From: Proteiniphilum sp. UBA5283
GTDB taxonomy: Bacteria > Bacteroidota > Bacteroidia > Bacteroidales > Dysgonomonadaceae
Length of the DNA stretch: 20,363 bases
Assembly: GCA_002408485.1 (NCBI GenBank)
Contig: DHSP01000003.1
Location: 41,569 to 61,931, forward strand
Reading direction: 5' to 3'
The translations under genes and the position numbers were made by a program. The notes below the pieces were generated by a model, which saw only the letters and a program-made list of their open reading frames with translations, had not been told where the DNA came from and searched no databases. This document shows positions 1-8,100 of the stretch, piece after piece. Every line of letters begins with the position of its first letter. Position 1 is the first letter of the stretch.

Positions 1-41
1 TTGTGATACACCCTCATTCAATTAATTGGTCTTTTACCTGT

Positions 42-464
42 TTACTGAATTTCAATCATTCTGGAATTCGGCTTCTTTTCTTCACTGACTGTAGGAATAT
101 CAACTGTCAATACGCCGTTTTCGACTTTTGCCGTAATTTTTTCCTTTTCAATGTTGTCAGGAAGAATCATTCTTCTTTGAAACTGCGTATAGGAAAATTC
201 ACGTCTCAGATAAGAACCTTTGTCTTTCTCTTCTGTCTGACTTTTTTTCTCGAATTCGATGACGAGGTTGTTTGCCTCATCCAACCGAACATTGCAATCT
301 TCCTTGGTCATTCCGGGTGCAGCTACTTCTACCGTAAACCCGTGATCATTTTGCTGAATGTTAATTGCAGGCACAGATTTGTTGCTGTTTTCCATCCATT
401 CATTGCCGAAGAAATCATTGAAGACACTCGGCAGCCAGTTGTTTGTTCGTCTAATGATAGCCAT
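42..464 (-). CDS. Hsp20 family small heat-shock protein
   Basis: This 140-residue protein is an ATP-independent holdase that binds unfolding proteins in the cytoplasm. The alpha-crystallin domain spans about residues 32-125. It shows the AAPGM turn at 48-52, the conserved NGVL at 116-119 followed by TVDIP, and a C-terminal I-x-I anchor (IEI, 137-139) that normally docks in a neighbouring subunit. A short N-terminal arm with NDFFG is typical of the bacterial class A group. The length is normal. The start is supported by a purine-rich AGAAAGGA about 8 nt upstream, one of the few clear Shine-Dalgarno sites in the window. It stands alone on its strand: the next gene upstream ends at 906, beyond a terminator. 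The upstream region carries a duplicated element described separately. No clear terminator is visible in the 41 nt left at the window edge. Confidence 0.95.
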   Translation of the reverse strand: MAIIRRTNNWLPSVFNDFFGNEWMENSNKSVPAINIQQNDHGFTVEVAAPGMTKEDCNVRLDEANNLVIEFEKKSQTEEKDKGSYLRREFSYTQFQRRMILPDNIEKEKITAKVENGVLTVDIPTVSEEKKPNSRMIEIQ

Positions 465-544
465 AATTTTAATCCTTTCTTTTTGTTTATTTGTTTGCTT
501 ACACTCCTAAAGCACAAAATACATGCCGACGGATAAAAATGAAG

Positions 545-616
545 AAAACTCCCGGAAAAATGACAAAATGACTTGATATATCGCTGAAAAACTCCCGAAA
601 TTTGCCAAAATCAGAC
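545..616. repeat. Two imperfect direct repeats upstream of hsp20
   Basis: Copy 1 (545-572) and copy 2 (588-616) both begin AAAACTCCCG. After an A/T-rich stretch both continue TG(A/C)CAAAAT and end in GAC. The start-to-start distance is 43 bp, about four helical turns, and the pair lies about 80-150 bp upstream of the Hsp20 start codon. This is seen directly; a role as paired regulator sites for the heat-shock gene is inference. Confidence 0.5.
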
Positions 617-830
617 ATAATGACACATATTGTCTCTTGATTTTTCTCATCTATGAAACAACTTTGACTGCATTGATGTTCATCTGGTAAGCTGAATTCT
701 TTTTACCTACCAGACACTCTATACTCTATTGGTTTCCTTTAATTGGAAGGTATAATTCTGCAGTGTTCCATCCTGCATGATGGTAACCGATACCCTGCTG
801 CCCCTTACATTTACGAAACAAGGAAGTTGT

Positions 831-867
831 AAAACAACAAAGAAGGCGAACCGCAAAGTCCGCCTTC
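831..867 (-). terminator. Rho-independent terminator after the beta-galactosidase gene
   Basis: On the minus strand a perfect 7-bp stem, GAAGGCG (867-861) with CGCCTTC (848-842), encloses a 12-nt loop. It is followed at once by the T-rich run TTTGTTGTTTT. It lies 38 nt past the beta-galactosidase stop codon and would end the long minus-strand block. Confidence 0.75.
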
Positions 868-905
868 CCATAATGTGTGGATGATAGAATATCACTGCTG
901 GTCAA

Positions 906-3900
906 TCAGTACTTCCAGCCGGCTTTTTCAGTGATCTCAGCGTTATTGCTGACCGGAATCAATGTAAATCCCCATTCATAGTTTCTGTTGGCTGGCAGTG
1001 TGTAAGCGGGTAGGGGACGTGCACCCCAGCTATTGTATCCGGCTACCCCCTGTTGTTTCATATCGATACAGACCTCTACAAAATTGCGTGGGGTGATGTC
1101 GTTTATGTGTGTCTGCCGCGGACGGTTGTTTTTGGCCTCATTCTCGGAACGTGCAGCGATCTCTTCGCTGCTAAAATTGTTCCATTGGTAAGGGCGGTGT
1201 GTGGATTCTTCCGAATCGAAATCTTCCACGCTGTTACGCAGTGCATTGAAGCCAATGGTGCCATCCGCTACGACCAGAAGCCCTTTTTCGTTGTTTGTGA
1301 GTGCCACCCAGCGGGTATCCGTTCTGTGGCCGTTCTCCTGAGGACGTACATAAGGAAAGTACATATCTTCGGCTGTGGTCTGATAGACACCTACTTTTGA
1401 GCCGGAGGCTCTGTCTATATAATTCTCGCCGGGACCTCGACCATAATAGGTAATTTTGTTCATTGCCATCGGCAAACGGAAACGTACTCCGATACGTGGT
1501 ACTGTCAAGGTTGAAGATACCTTGCGCACGGCAGTTACCTCCGGAGAAAACGTAGCTGTCAGGGTGGCCTCGGAGGCGCTAATCTGCTTTTCCTGCATAT
1601 CGGTCGACAGGAACGTTACATCCACATTCAATATACCCGAAGGATGAAGGGTGTATTGAACCTTGTAAAGATTTCCTGCAGCCAGGAGGTACGTGATTTC
1701 CATCACCTGGTTATTTCCATCGGTTGAAGTCTTCACATCGGTCACTTTGAAGTTTTTACTCGATTGTTTCCATATCTGCAATCGGTTGGGAGCCCCGTTC
1801 CCATAGTCGTTATCGTTAGGCGCACGCCAGAAATTGGGCTGGATGCCGAAACCTTCTTCAAAGTATTCCGTTCCATTCACTTTGTAAGAGGTCACCAGCC
1901 CGCTCTTCCTGTCAAAAACAAAACGAACTTTTGAAGATTTTACTACAACATTATTTCCTGCTTCTGTTAATTGGAGAGGTGGATTGTTGCCGGTCTGTAC
2001 AAAAACAGGTTTGGGTTCGCCAAATGGAAGGGCAAATTGTTCTATTGCCACCACGTGCCCGGCAGGAATAAGCGGAGTAGTTGTTTCTTGAATTACTTCA
2101 AAATTCACAAAGTACTCTTTGCCTGCTCCTGGCGTTACATTGCCGAGCGGAATGGTCATTATGTCCGATTGTTGGGGCAAAAGAGCCACATCCAGCGTTC
2201 CTGTTGCAACGATCTCTCCATTTTCCGTGATCCGGTACCTGAAGGAGTAATCGTTTGTATTGGAGAAATATTGACGGTTGATAACCCGGAAAGTACCTTT
2301 CGCCGGATCCACAGCTTCGAATGCAAAATTCTGGTGTGTGTATTTTACTTCAGCCAGGGCAGGGTGGGGAGTACGGTCGGGATTCACCAATCCGTTGCAA
2401 AGGAAGTTGCCGTCGCTCGGCATGTCGGTGCCGTAGTCTCCTCCATATTTGTAATAATGCCGTCCATTTTCATCGATGGCCTCCATGCCCTGATCTACCC
2501 AATCCCAGATGTATGCACCCTGAAGGTTCGGATATTTGTAAATTGCCTCCCACTGGAGATCGAGATTCCCATTGGAGTTGCCCATTGCGTGAGAGTATTC
2601 CGAAGGAATCACTGGTCGGTCACTTCCTTTTTTGCCAATTTCTTCCAGCCAGGCGGCACTTGGATATTGAGGAACGTAGATGTCTGTATTGAAATCCCAC
2701 AGAGCACGTTCGTAATTGACGGGACGATGCATCAAATCGCGCTCCTGATCTTTCAGAAACTTATAGGTGTGAAAGAAGTTAATTCCGTTACCGGCTTCAT
2801 TTCCCAGTGACCATATTGTGACCGATGGATGATTCTTGTTTCTTTCGAACATATTCACTGTACGGTCCATGTGGGTCTGTTCCCACTCGGGGTGTTTCGC
2901 TAGTGACTCCTGGCCGTAATACATACCGTGAGATTCGATGTTTGCCTCGTCGTATACATACAACCCATATTCGCTGCACAACTCATAGAACCTGCGCGAC
3001 TGGGGATAATGTGCTAACCGTACGGTGTTAATGTTGTGTTGCTTCATCAACTCAAAGTCTTTTCGCATCAGTTCTTCGGTAACGTAATGTCCTGTCTTTG
3101 GGTTAGTTTCGTGAATATTCACTCCTTTCAACTTGATGGGTTGTCCGTTCACCAGGAATAACCGGTCGGTCCTGTCGCCTGCTGTTACAGGTTTTATCTC
3201 AAAACGGCGGAAGCCGACTGCGTAAGGAACTACTTCACCTTGCGTGTCGCCCTCTTTGATGACCGTTATCAGTAGTTTGTACAGATTGGGATGTTCAGAC
3301 GTCCAGGTTGCCACGTCCGGCAAAACCGCACGAAAACGTACGCTGTTTTCTCCGTTCCCATGAATGCTGACCGGTTGTATACCCGATGCCACGGTTCTAC
3401 CCGATGGATCCAACAGTTCATAGGCCACCTGCGCCACCGAGACACCGGAATGATAATTTGCAACGGTTGTTTCCAATGAGAAGATGCCGTTTTGGTAGTT
3501 GTCGTCGAGGGTGGATTTGATCCTGAAATCACGCAGCGAGGTCTTGGGCTGTGACCAAAGGAATACATCCCGCTCAATGCCACTTATGCGCCAGAAATCC
3601 TGGCTTTCGAGGTAAGAGCCTGTACTCCATCGGAATATTTTCAAGACAAGCGAATTTTTGCCTGGTGTTACGTACTTGTTGATGCGAAATTCGGCTGTGG
3701 TTTTTGAATCTTCGCTATAGCCTACCTCTTTACCGTTAATATATACATAAACCCCCGATTTGGCACCGTCGATGCTCAAAAATATCTCGCGATCGGTCCA
3801 ATCCTCGGGGATATCGATTTCACGACGGTATACGCCTACCGGATTTTGTTCCGGAAGATAGGGTGGGGCCATCTTTGGAAATCGGGTTTTTGGATCACGC

Positions 3901-4301
3901 TCTACAAATTCATAGGGATGATTTACGTATATTGCAGTTCCAAATCCCTGCATTTCCCAGTTTCCGGGCACTTTGATATCTTTCCATTCCGAAAATGATA
4001 CCGTTGAGTCCGTAATATTTTCGGGAAGATCTTTGTATCCCTCCACGAAATAAAACTTCCATGTTCCGTTCAGTGAAAGATAATACTTACTCTGTTCAAA
4101 TCGCGTTTGCAATGCCTCCTGTTTGTTGTCGTAGGTCATAAACTGCGTCCGGGGGTATTCCTTATTCACCTGGACAACATTCACATCCTGCCAGTAAGGA
4201 AGTGTACGTAAGTTTGATGTCATTCTGCTCTCTTGTGCCTGAGAATGATTAATCGATAGTAAACCAAAGGCTGCAGCGAGGACAATTAATTTTTTCTTCA
4301 T
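906..4301 (-). CDS. Secreted GH2 beta-galactosidase (LacZ type)
   Basis: This 1131-residue glycoside hydrolase family 2 enzyme is of the long LacZ type and should release terminal beta-galactose in the periplasm. Residues 1-22 form a signal peptide (KKK, hydrophobic core, cleavage near SQA|Q), unlike cytoplasmic E. coli LacZ. In order come the sugar-binding jelly roll (about 70-250), an immunoglobulin-like domain (about 255-368), the TIM barrel (about 370-665), a linker domain and the C-terminal Bgal_small_N domain (about 790-1110, with WRAPNDNDYGNG and YGRGPGENY). The acid/base is E502 in SLGNEAGNG and the nucleophile E568 in SEYSHAMGNS. Both are intact and the gene is full length. It follows deoC by 36 nt with no visible promoter, so it is probably read through from the upstream housekeeping genes, and it ends at a good terminator. 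The exact substrate (lactose or a glycan side chain) cannot be told from the sequence. Confidence 0.93.
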   Translation of the reverse strand: MKKKLIVLAAAFGLLSINHSQAQESRMTSNLRTLPYWQDVNVVQVNKEYPRTQFMTYDNKQEALQTRFEQSKYYLSLNGTWKFYFVEGYKDLPENITDSTVSFSEWKDIKVPGNWEMQGFGTAIYVNHPYEFVERDPKTRFPKMAPPYLPEQNPVGVYRREIDIPEDWTDREIFLSIDGAKSGVYVYINGKEVGYSEDSKTTAEFRINKYVTPGKNSLVLKIFRWSTGSYLESQDFWRISGIERDVFLWSQPKTSLRDFRIKSTLDDNYQNGIFSLETTVANYHSGVSVAQVAYELLDPSGRTVASGIQPVSIHGNGENSVRFRAVLPDVATWTSEHPNLYKLLITVIKEGDTQGEVVPYAVGFRRFEIKPVTAGDRTDRLFLVNGQPIKLKGVNIHETNPKTGHYVTEELMRKDFELMKQHNINTVRLAHYPQSRRFYELCSEYGLYVYDEANIESHGMYYGQESLAKHPEWEQTHMDRTVNMFERNKNHPSVTIWSLGNEAGNGINFFHTYKFLKDQERDLMHRPVNYERALWDFNTDIYVPQYPSAAWLEEIGKKGSDRPVIPSEYSHAMGNSNGNLDLQWEAIYKYPNLQGAYIWDWVDQGMEAIDENGRHYYKYGGDYGTDMPSDGNFLCNGLVNPDRTPHPALAEVKYTHQNFAFEAVDPAKGTFRVINRQYFSNTNDYSFRYRITENGEIVATGTLDVALLPQQSDIMTIPLGNVTPGAGKEYFVNFEVIQETTTPLIPAGHVVAIEQFALPFGEPKPVFVQTGNNPPLQLTEAGNNVVVKSSKVRFVFDRKSGLVTSYKVNGTEYFEEGFGIQPNFWRAPNDNDYGNGAPNRLQIWKQSSKNFKVTDVKTSTDGNNQVMEITYLLAAGNLYKVQYTLHPSGILNVDVTFLSTDMQEKQISASEATLTATFSPEVTAVRKVSSTLTVPRIGVRFRLPMAMNKITYYGRGPGENYIDRASGSKVGVYQTTAEDMYFPYVRPQENGHRTDTRWVALTNNEKGLLVVADGTIGFNALRNSVEDFDSEESTHRPYQWNNFSSEEIAARSENEAKNNRPRQTHINDITPRNFVEVCIDMKQQGVAGYNSWGARPLPAYTLPANRNYEWGFTLIPVSNNAEITEKAGWKY

Positions 4302-4337
4302 TTTAGCACTCGTTGTTTTTCTTTTTTTCCTAATAAA

Positions 4338-5207
4338 TTAGGTAGTTTTTATTTCTGATAGTAAGTTGCCAGCAAGCCGGCTTGCACCTATCCTGAATAG
4401 GGTAGGGTTACACCATTCTTCTCCCAGCAGCTCTTTGACGAGTGTGTAATACTTTACTGCGTCGACGGTAGTAGAGATGCCGCCCGATACCTTCAGTCCA
4501 ACTTTCCTACCTGTTTTACCATAATACGATTTTATGGCGTGACACATTACATAGGCAGCTTCCAGCGTAGCTCCCGGATACCCTTTGCCCGTGGATGTTT
4601 TTAAAAAGTCGGCCCCGGAATAGAGAGAGAGAATGGCGGCATTGTGAATCTGTTGAACCGTATTCAAAGCACCTGTTTCCAGGATGACCTTCAGTGAAGC
4701 ATGACGACACGCTTCTTTTATCTCGCTTAGTTCTTCGCACATCTCCTCATATTCTTCACCAAGGAAAAGGCCTACGTTTATCACCACATCAATTTCATCT
4801 GCTCCATCGGCGACAGCCAGGGCCGTTTCGGCAACTTTCACTTCGGCGAATGTTTGGGATGTTGGGAAGCCGCCAGATACACAGGCTATCTTTACGTCTG
4901 CAGTGAGTGCTTCTTTCGCCACATGTGCGAAGTTTGGATATACACAGATCGCGGCCACATTCTCCACTTCGGGTGTTGAGCCATCGAAAGCATTCACCTG
5001 TTCTATAAATTTCCATACACTATCCCGTGTGTCTGTCGTGTTGAGTGTGGTGAGGTCAATGCAGCTATACAATTTTCTGTATACCTCTTTGGTATTGTTT
5101 TCTTCCATTTTTTCAGCAAGAATTCGACCTGCTTTTTCAGTTACATCCCTGTCTGTTAATGTGAAAGGGTGAATTTCGAGGGCGTTTAAATATTTATCTG
5201 ATTCCAT
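4338..5207 (-). CDS. deoC: Deoxyribose-phosphate aldolase
   Basis: This 289-residue class I aldolase cleaves 2-deoxyribose-5-phosphate to glyceraldehyde-3-phosphate and acetaldehyde in deoxynucleoside breakdown. The Schiff-base lysine is K203 in FLKTSTGKG. The second active-site lysine is K239 in GLKVSGGI and the conserved aspartate is D140 in DEIDVVIN. The N-terminal extension of about 45 residues before CIDLTTLN makes it longer than the shortest bacterial DeoC proteins, as in the E. coli-like longer forms. It lies 26 nt after the MazG-like gene and 36 nt before the beta-galactosidase gene on the same strand, consistent with one transcript. A role in recycling deoxyribose fits the nearby nucleotide-salvage and pyrophosphohydrolase genes. 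Confidence 0.95.
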   Translation of the reverse strand: MESDKYLNALEIHPFTLTDRDVTEKAGRILAEKMEENNTKEVYRKLYSCIDLTTLNTTDTRDSVWKFIEQVNAFDGSTPEVENVAAICVYPNFAHVAKEALTADVKIACVSGGFPTSQTFAEVKVAETALAVADGADEIDVVINVGLFLGEEYEEMCEELSEIKEACRHASLKVILETGALNTVQQIHNAAILSLYSGADFLKTSTGKGYPGATLEAAYVMCHAIKSYYGKTGRKVGLKVSGGISTTVDAVKYYTLVKELLGEEWCNPTLFRIGASRLAGNLLSEIKTT

Positions 5208-5233
5208 TTTCTCTAGGTGTTTATGATTTATTA

Positions 5234-5560
5234 TTACTTTAATTTCTTGTTATTCAGATGTCTAGTCGCATCCCTTATCGTTTTTTTTTCGATATTTTTT
5301 TGCAATGCTTCCTCCAGATTTACACCGGTTTGGTTGGCAAGACAGAGCAATACCCATAGCACATCGGCCATCTCATCCGGAAGACTTTTCGATAAATCGG
5401 AATCTTTAAAGGATTGATCACCGTAGGTTCGTGCCATTATGCGGGCAAGTTCGCCTACCTCCTCCATAAGAATTGTCATGTTGGTAAGTTCTCCGAAATA
5501 GCGAACGCCATATTCACGGATCCACAGATCTACCTGTTGTTGTGCCTCCTGAATTGTCAT
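5234..5560 (-). CDS. MazG-like nucleotide pyrophosphohydrolase
   Basis: This 108-residue all-alpha protein belongs to the MazG/NTP-PPase superfamily, which hydrolyses (d)NTPs to monophosphate and pyrophosphate and can remove damaged nucleotides. The metal-binding signature is present: E33, E34 and E37 in MEEVGELAR, then E63 and D66 in DEMADVLWVLL. It is a single-domain form, about half the size of the two-domain E. coli MazG. The gene lies 34 nt after dtd and 26 nt before deoC, all on the minus strand. I recall a dtd-mazG-deoC order in other Bacteroidales, but have not checked it. The substrate is not predictable from the sequence. Confidence 0.9.
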   Translation of the reverse strand: MTIQEAQQQVDLWIREYGVRYFGELTNMTILMEEVGELARIMARTYGDQSFKDSDLSKSLPDEMADVLWVLLCLANQTGVNLEEALQKNIEKKTIRDATRHLNNKKLK

Positions 5561-5594
5561 TGTTGATTGAATGTCAAATTGATAGTTATGATTG

Positions 5595-6047
5595 TTATTC
5601 CCGGTTTTTTGAGTCGATCCATATGGTAACCGGTCCGTCGTTCACAAGATGTACCTGCATATCTGCCCCAAATTCACCTGTCTGCACCGGCTTCTGCAGC
5701 CATTCCGACAAGGTGTTGCAAAACTGTTCGTAAAGCGGTACCGATATTTCTGGTTTGGCGGCCCTGATATAGGAAGGTCGATTGCCTTTCTTTGTGCTTG
5801 CGTGCAGGGTGAACTGCGAAACGACCAGAATATCTCCGCCGGTTTCCATCACCGATCTGTTCATTATTCCTTTTTCATCGTTAAATATACGCAAATTTAC
5901 GGTTTTCCTGCATAAATACCCGATATCATCTTCGTTATCAGAATCTTCAATGCCAACCAGCAACAGCATCCCGTTTTTAATACACCCTTTTGTTTCACCT
6001 CCAATAGATACAGAGGCTTCCTTCACACGTTGTATGATCAATCGCAT
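5595..6047 (-). CDS. dtd: D-aminoacyl-tRNA deacylase
   Basis: This 150-residue protein hydrolyses D-aminoacyl-tRNA (and mischarged glycyl-tRNA-Ala in known homologues), keeping D-amino acids out of proteins. The family motifs are complete: SQFTL at 77-81 and NDGPVT at 136-141, with the cross-subunit Gly-cisPro pair at G138-P139. The N-terminus MRLIIQRVKEASV is the canonical Dtd start, so I place the start at 6047. The frame stays open upstream to 6206, but that would add 53 unrelated residues and overlap the end of uvrC. The gene follows uvrC by 82 nt and precedes the MazG-like gene by 34 nt. Confidence 0.95.
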   Translation of the reverse strand: MRLIIQRVKEASVSIGGETKGCIKNGMLLLVGIEDSDNEDDIGYLCRKTVNLRIFNDEKGIMNRSVMETGGDILVVSQFTLHASTKKGNRPSYIRAAKPEISVPLYEQFCNTLSEWLQKPVQTGEFGADMQVHLVNDGPVTIWIDSKNRE

Positions 6048-6129
6048 AATTTCAAAAATACAATGTTCTTTTTTTATTCCGGATTTTCTACAGTCTGTTT
6101 TGCTTTTCGAATTGCTGTCCTGAATTGTA

Positions 6130-7938
6130 TCATATGAGTTTATTTTTTCCCTCTTCAATCCATTCCGCAATAATCGATCCTCTGTTATTGCCGATAATCT
6201 CAACAATCTCTTCCTTGCTTGCTTCTTTGATCCGCTTGATACTTTTAAAATGAGTAAGCAATCTTTTTTTTGTTTCGGGGCCGATCCCTTTTACACCGTC
6301 AAGTTCCGAGATCAGTTGCGACTTGCTTCTTTTTTGCCGGTGAAAAGTAATTCCAAACCGGTGGGCTTCGTCGCGAAGCTGTTGAATCAATTTTAACGTT
6401 TCGGAATTCTTGTCGATATAGAGAGGAACCGAATCGCCGGGGTAATATATTTCTTCTAATCGCTTTGCAATGCCAATCACGGCAATTTTTCCATAAAGCC
6501 CAATTTTCTGAAGCGATTCTACGGCAGCGTGTAATTGACCTTTACCTCCGTCAATTACAATGAGTTGAGGTAGGGTAGAGCCTTCGTTAAGCAGCCGAGA
6601 ATAGCGTCTTTCCACAATTTCGCGCATCGATGCGTAATCATCGGGCCCTGTAACACTTTTAATGTTGAAATGGCGATACTCTTTTTTCGACGGCTTTGCT
6701 TTTTTGAAGACAACACAGGCAGCTACCGGATTTGTTCCCTGAATATTGGAATTATCGAAACATTCGATATGCAGAGGAAGTTCTTTTAACCGAAGATCCT
6801 TTTGTACTGTTTTCAATATTCTTGTGGTACGTTGCTCGGGGTTGAGCATTTCCGATTTCTTTAGCTTGTCAATTTTGTACTGTTTTACATTTTTTTCCGA
6901 CAAAGCGAGGAGGCTTCTTTTTTCACCCCGCTGAGGAACTGTAAACTCAACTCCCTGTAGTTTCAGATCCGGGACAAACGGGACAATAATCTCCTTCGAT
7001 TCACTGCCGAATCGTTGTCGCATCTCCAGGATTCCCATCCCGAGTAATTCCTCGGGCGTTTCATCGAGTTTCTTTTTGTACTCGAACGTGTATGCCTGGG
7101 TAATTGCACCGTTCACTACGTGAAGATAATTGATGAATGCTGAATTTTCATCCTGTTCAATAGAAAAAATATCCAGGTTGTAATTCATATTGCTGATTAC
7201 CTGTGATTTTTCCCTGAAGTTTTGAATCAATAGCAACTTTTCCTTAAGTTCGTGGGCTTCTTCATACCGCATTTGATTTGCAAGCAACTGCATTTTTTCC
7301 TGAATCTGCTTTTCAATCAGCGAGATGTTACCTTTGAGGATTTCGGTAATTTCAGCAATATTTTTCTGGTAACTTTCCAGTGATTGCAATCCTTCGCAGG
7401 GTCCCTCGCACCTTTTAATATGGTATTCGAGGCAGACGTTGAATTTCCCTGCAGCTATATTCTCGGGTGTCAGATTCAAACGACATGTCCTGATTTTATA
7501 GACCCTGCGAATAAGATCCAGTAGTGCATTCACCGATTGAACCGACGTGTAGGGACCGTAATATTTTGATCCATCTCTGACCAGATTCCGAGTTTTGTAT
7601 ACCCGCGGAAAAAATTCATTTTTTACCACAATGGATGGGTATGACTTGTCGTCTTTCAGCATCACGTTATAGCGTGGCTTCAGTTGCTTGATCAGATTAT
7701 TTTCCAGAAGAAACGTGTCTTCTTCGCTGTTGACGACAATGTATTTTATTTTGCAAATTTTTCTGACGAGGATTCTTGTCTTCGGGTGATCTTGTATTTT
7801 ATTGAAATAAGAGGATACTCTTTTTTTCAAATCCTTGGCTTTCCCAACGTATATAACCGTTCCTTTTTCATCCAGAAACTGGTAGCAGCCCGGGAGGTGG
7901 GGGATAACGGCCAGAGTATTTATAATTTCGTCAGTCAT
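6130..7938 (-). CDS. uvrC: Excinuclease ABC subunit C
   Basis: This 602-residue nuclease makes both incisions in nucleotide excision repair with UvrA and UvrB. The N-terminal GIY-YIG domain (about 14-95) has Y19, Y30 and E79 and performs the 3' cut. Four cysteines (C152, C169, C177, C181; spacing X16, X7, X3) match the pattern of the iron-sulphur site reported for UvrC. A UVR motif for UvrB contact lies at about 203-240. The RNase H-like domain for the 5' cut has D395, D463 (IVIDGGKGQL) and H526. Helix-hairpin-helix motifs are at the C-terminus (DGVKGIGPETKKRLL). The length is normal. A perfect TAnnTTTG box just upstream suggests its own promoter behind the apt terminator. Confidence 0.97.
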   Translation of the reverse strand: MTDEIINTLAVIPHLPGCYQFLDEKGTVIYVGKAKDLKKRVSSYFNKIQDHPKTRILVRKICKIKYIVVNSEEDTFLLENNLIKQLKPRYNVMLKDDKSYPSIVVKNEFFPRVYKTRNLVRDGSKYYGPYTSVQSVNALLDLIRRVYKIRTCRLNLTPENIAAGKFNVCLEYHIKRCEGPCEGLQSLESYQKNIAEITEILKGNISLIEKQIQEKMQLLANQMRYEEAHELKEKLLLIQNFREKSQVISNMNYNLDIFSIEQDENSAFINYLHVVNGAITQAYTFEYKKKLDETPEELLGMGILEMRQRFGSESKEIIVPFVPDLKLQGVEFTVPQRGEKRSLLALSEKNVKQYKIDKLKKSEMLNPEQRTTRILKTVQKDLRLKELPLHIECFDNSNIQGTNPVAACVVFKKAKPSKKEYRHFNIKSVTGPDDYASMREIVERRYSRLLNEGSTLPQLIVIDGGKGQLHAAVESLQKIGLYGKIAVIGIAKRLEEIYYPGDSVPLYIDKNSETLKLIQQLRDEAHRFGITFHRQKRSKSQLISELDGVKGIGPETKKRLLTHFKSIKRIKEASKEEIVEIIGNNRGSIIAEWIEEGKNKLI

Positions 7939-7965
7939 TTTTTAATCAGGATCGTTTATATAAGG

Positions 7966-7973
7966 CAAATTTA
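7966..7973 (-). promoter_or_regulatory. Candidate -7 box for uvrC
   Basis: The minus strand reads TAAATTTG, an exact match to the Bacteroidota -7 consensus TAnnTTTG, and ends 27 nt before the uvrC start. No good -33 TTTG is found at 19-21 bp spacing; that position falls in the second arm of the apt terminator. The position supports a promoter but the missing -33 weakens it. Confidence 0.4.
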
Positions 7974-7980
7974 CAAAATA

Positions 7981-8025
7981 AAACTCATTTTTGCCGATTG
8001 TTGAGAAGAAGGCAAAAATGAGTTT
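7981..8025 (-). terminator. Terminator after apt (15-bp perfect hairpin)
   Basis: AAACTCATTTTTGCC (7981-7995) is the exact reverse complement of 8011-8025, with a 15-nt loop. On the minus strand the hairpin is followed by the T-rich TATTTTGTAAATTT. It begins 75 nt after the apt stop codon and separates mnmG-apt from uvrC. The stem is A/T-rich, so read-through is possible. Confidence 0.7.
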
Positions 8026-8100
8026 GGTCTTCCCGTGAGGAATTACACCGGGAAAGGTAAACAGGTTATTTTCCCAAAGTCAACATGACTCCTGAGTTCA

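Larger units (their letters stand above)
465..905. other. Intergenic region between hsp20 and the beta-galactosidase gene
   Basis: This 441-nt stretch holds no convincing gene. From left to right it contains the hsp20 leader with its ribosome binding site, a near-consensus -7 element TATTTTG on the minus strand (515-521, one base short of TAnnTTTG), the two direct repeats at 545-616, and the terminator at 842-867. The part at 690-840 has no recognisable feature. Confidence 0.6.

Noticed and set aside
722..874. Minus-strand frame of about 50 codons with the plausible-looking tail VSVTIMQDGTLQNYTF
   Set aside because: It runs through the terminator hairpin, has no ribosome binding site and no recognised homologue. 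It could be a decayed gene remnant, but the sequence alone does not show this.
876..884. TGTGGATGA as a DnaA box
   Set aside because: It has one mismatch to TGTGGATAA and stands alone. No cluster or A/T-rich unwinding element supports an origin here.
1971..2810. 279-codon plus-strand open frame
   Set aside because: It is antisense to the beta-galactosidase gene, which is full length with all catalytic residues.
6053..6060. TATTTTTG as a -7 box for a leaderless dtd transcript
   Set aside because: It lies only 5 nt before the start codon and has no -33 partner. In an A/T-rich gap a chance match is more likely.
6048..6206. N-terminal extension of dtd by 53 codons
   Set aside because: The canonical Dtd N-terminus MRLIIQRV begins at 6047. 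The extension would overlap the last codons of uvrC and shows no conserved sequence.
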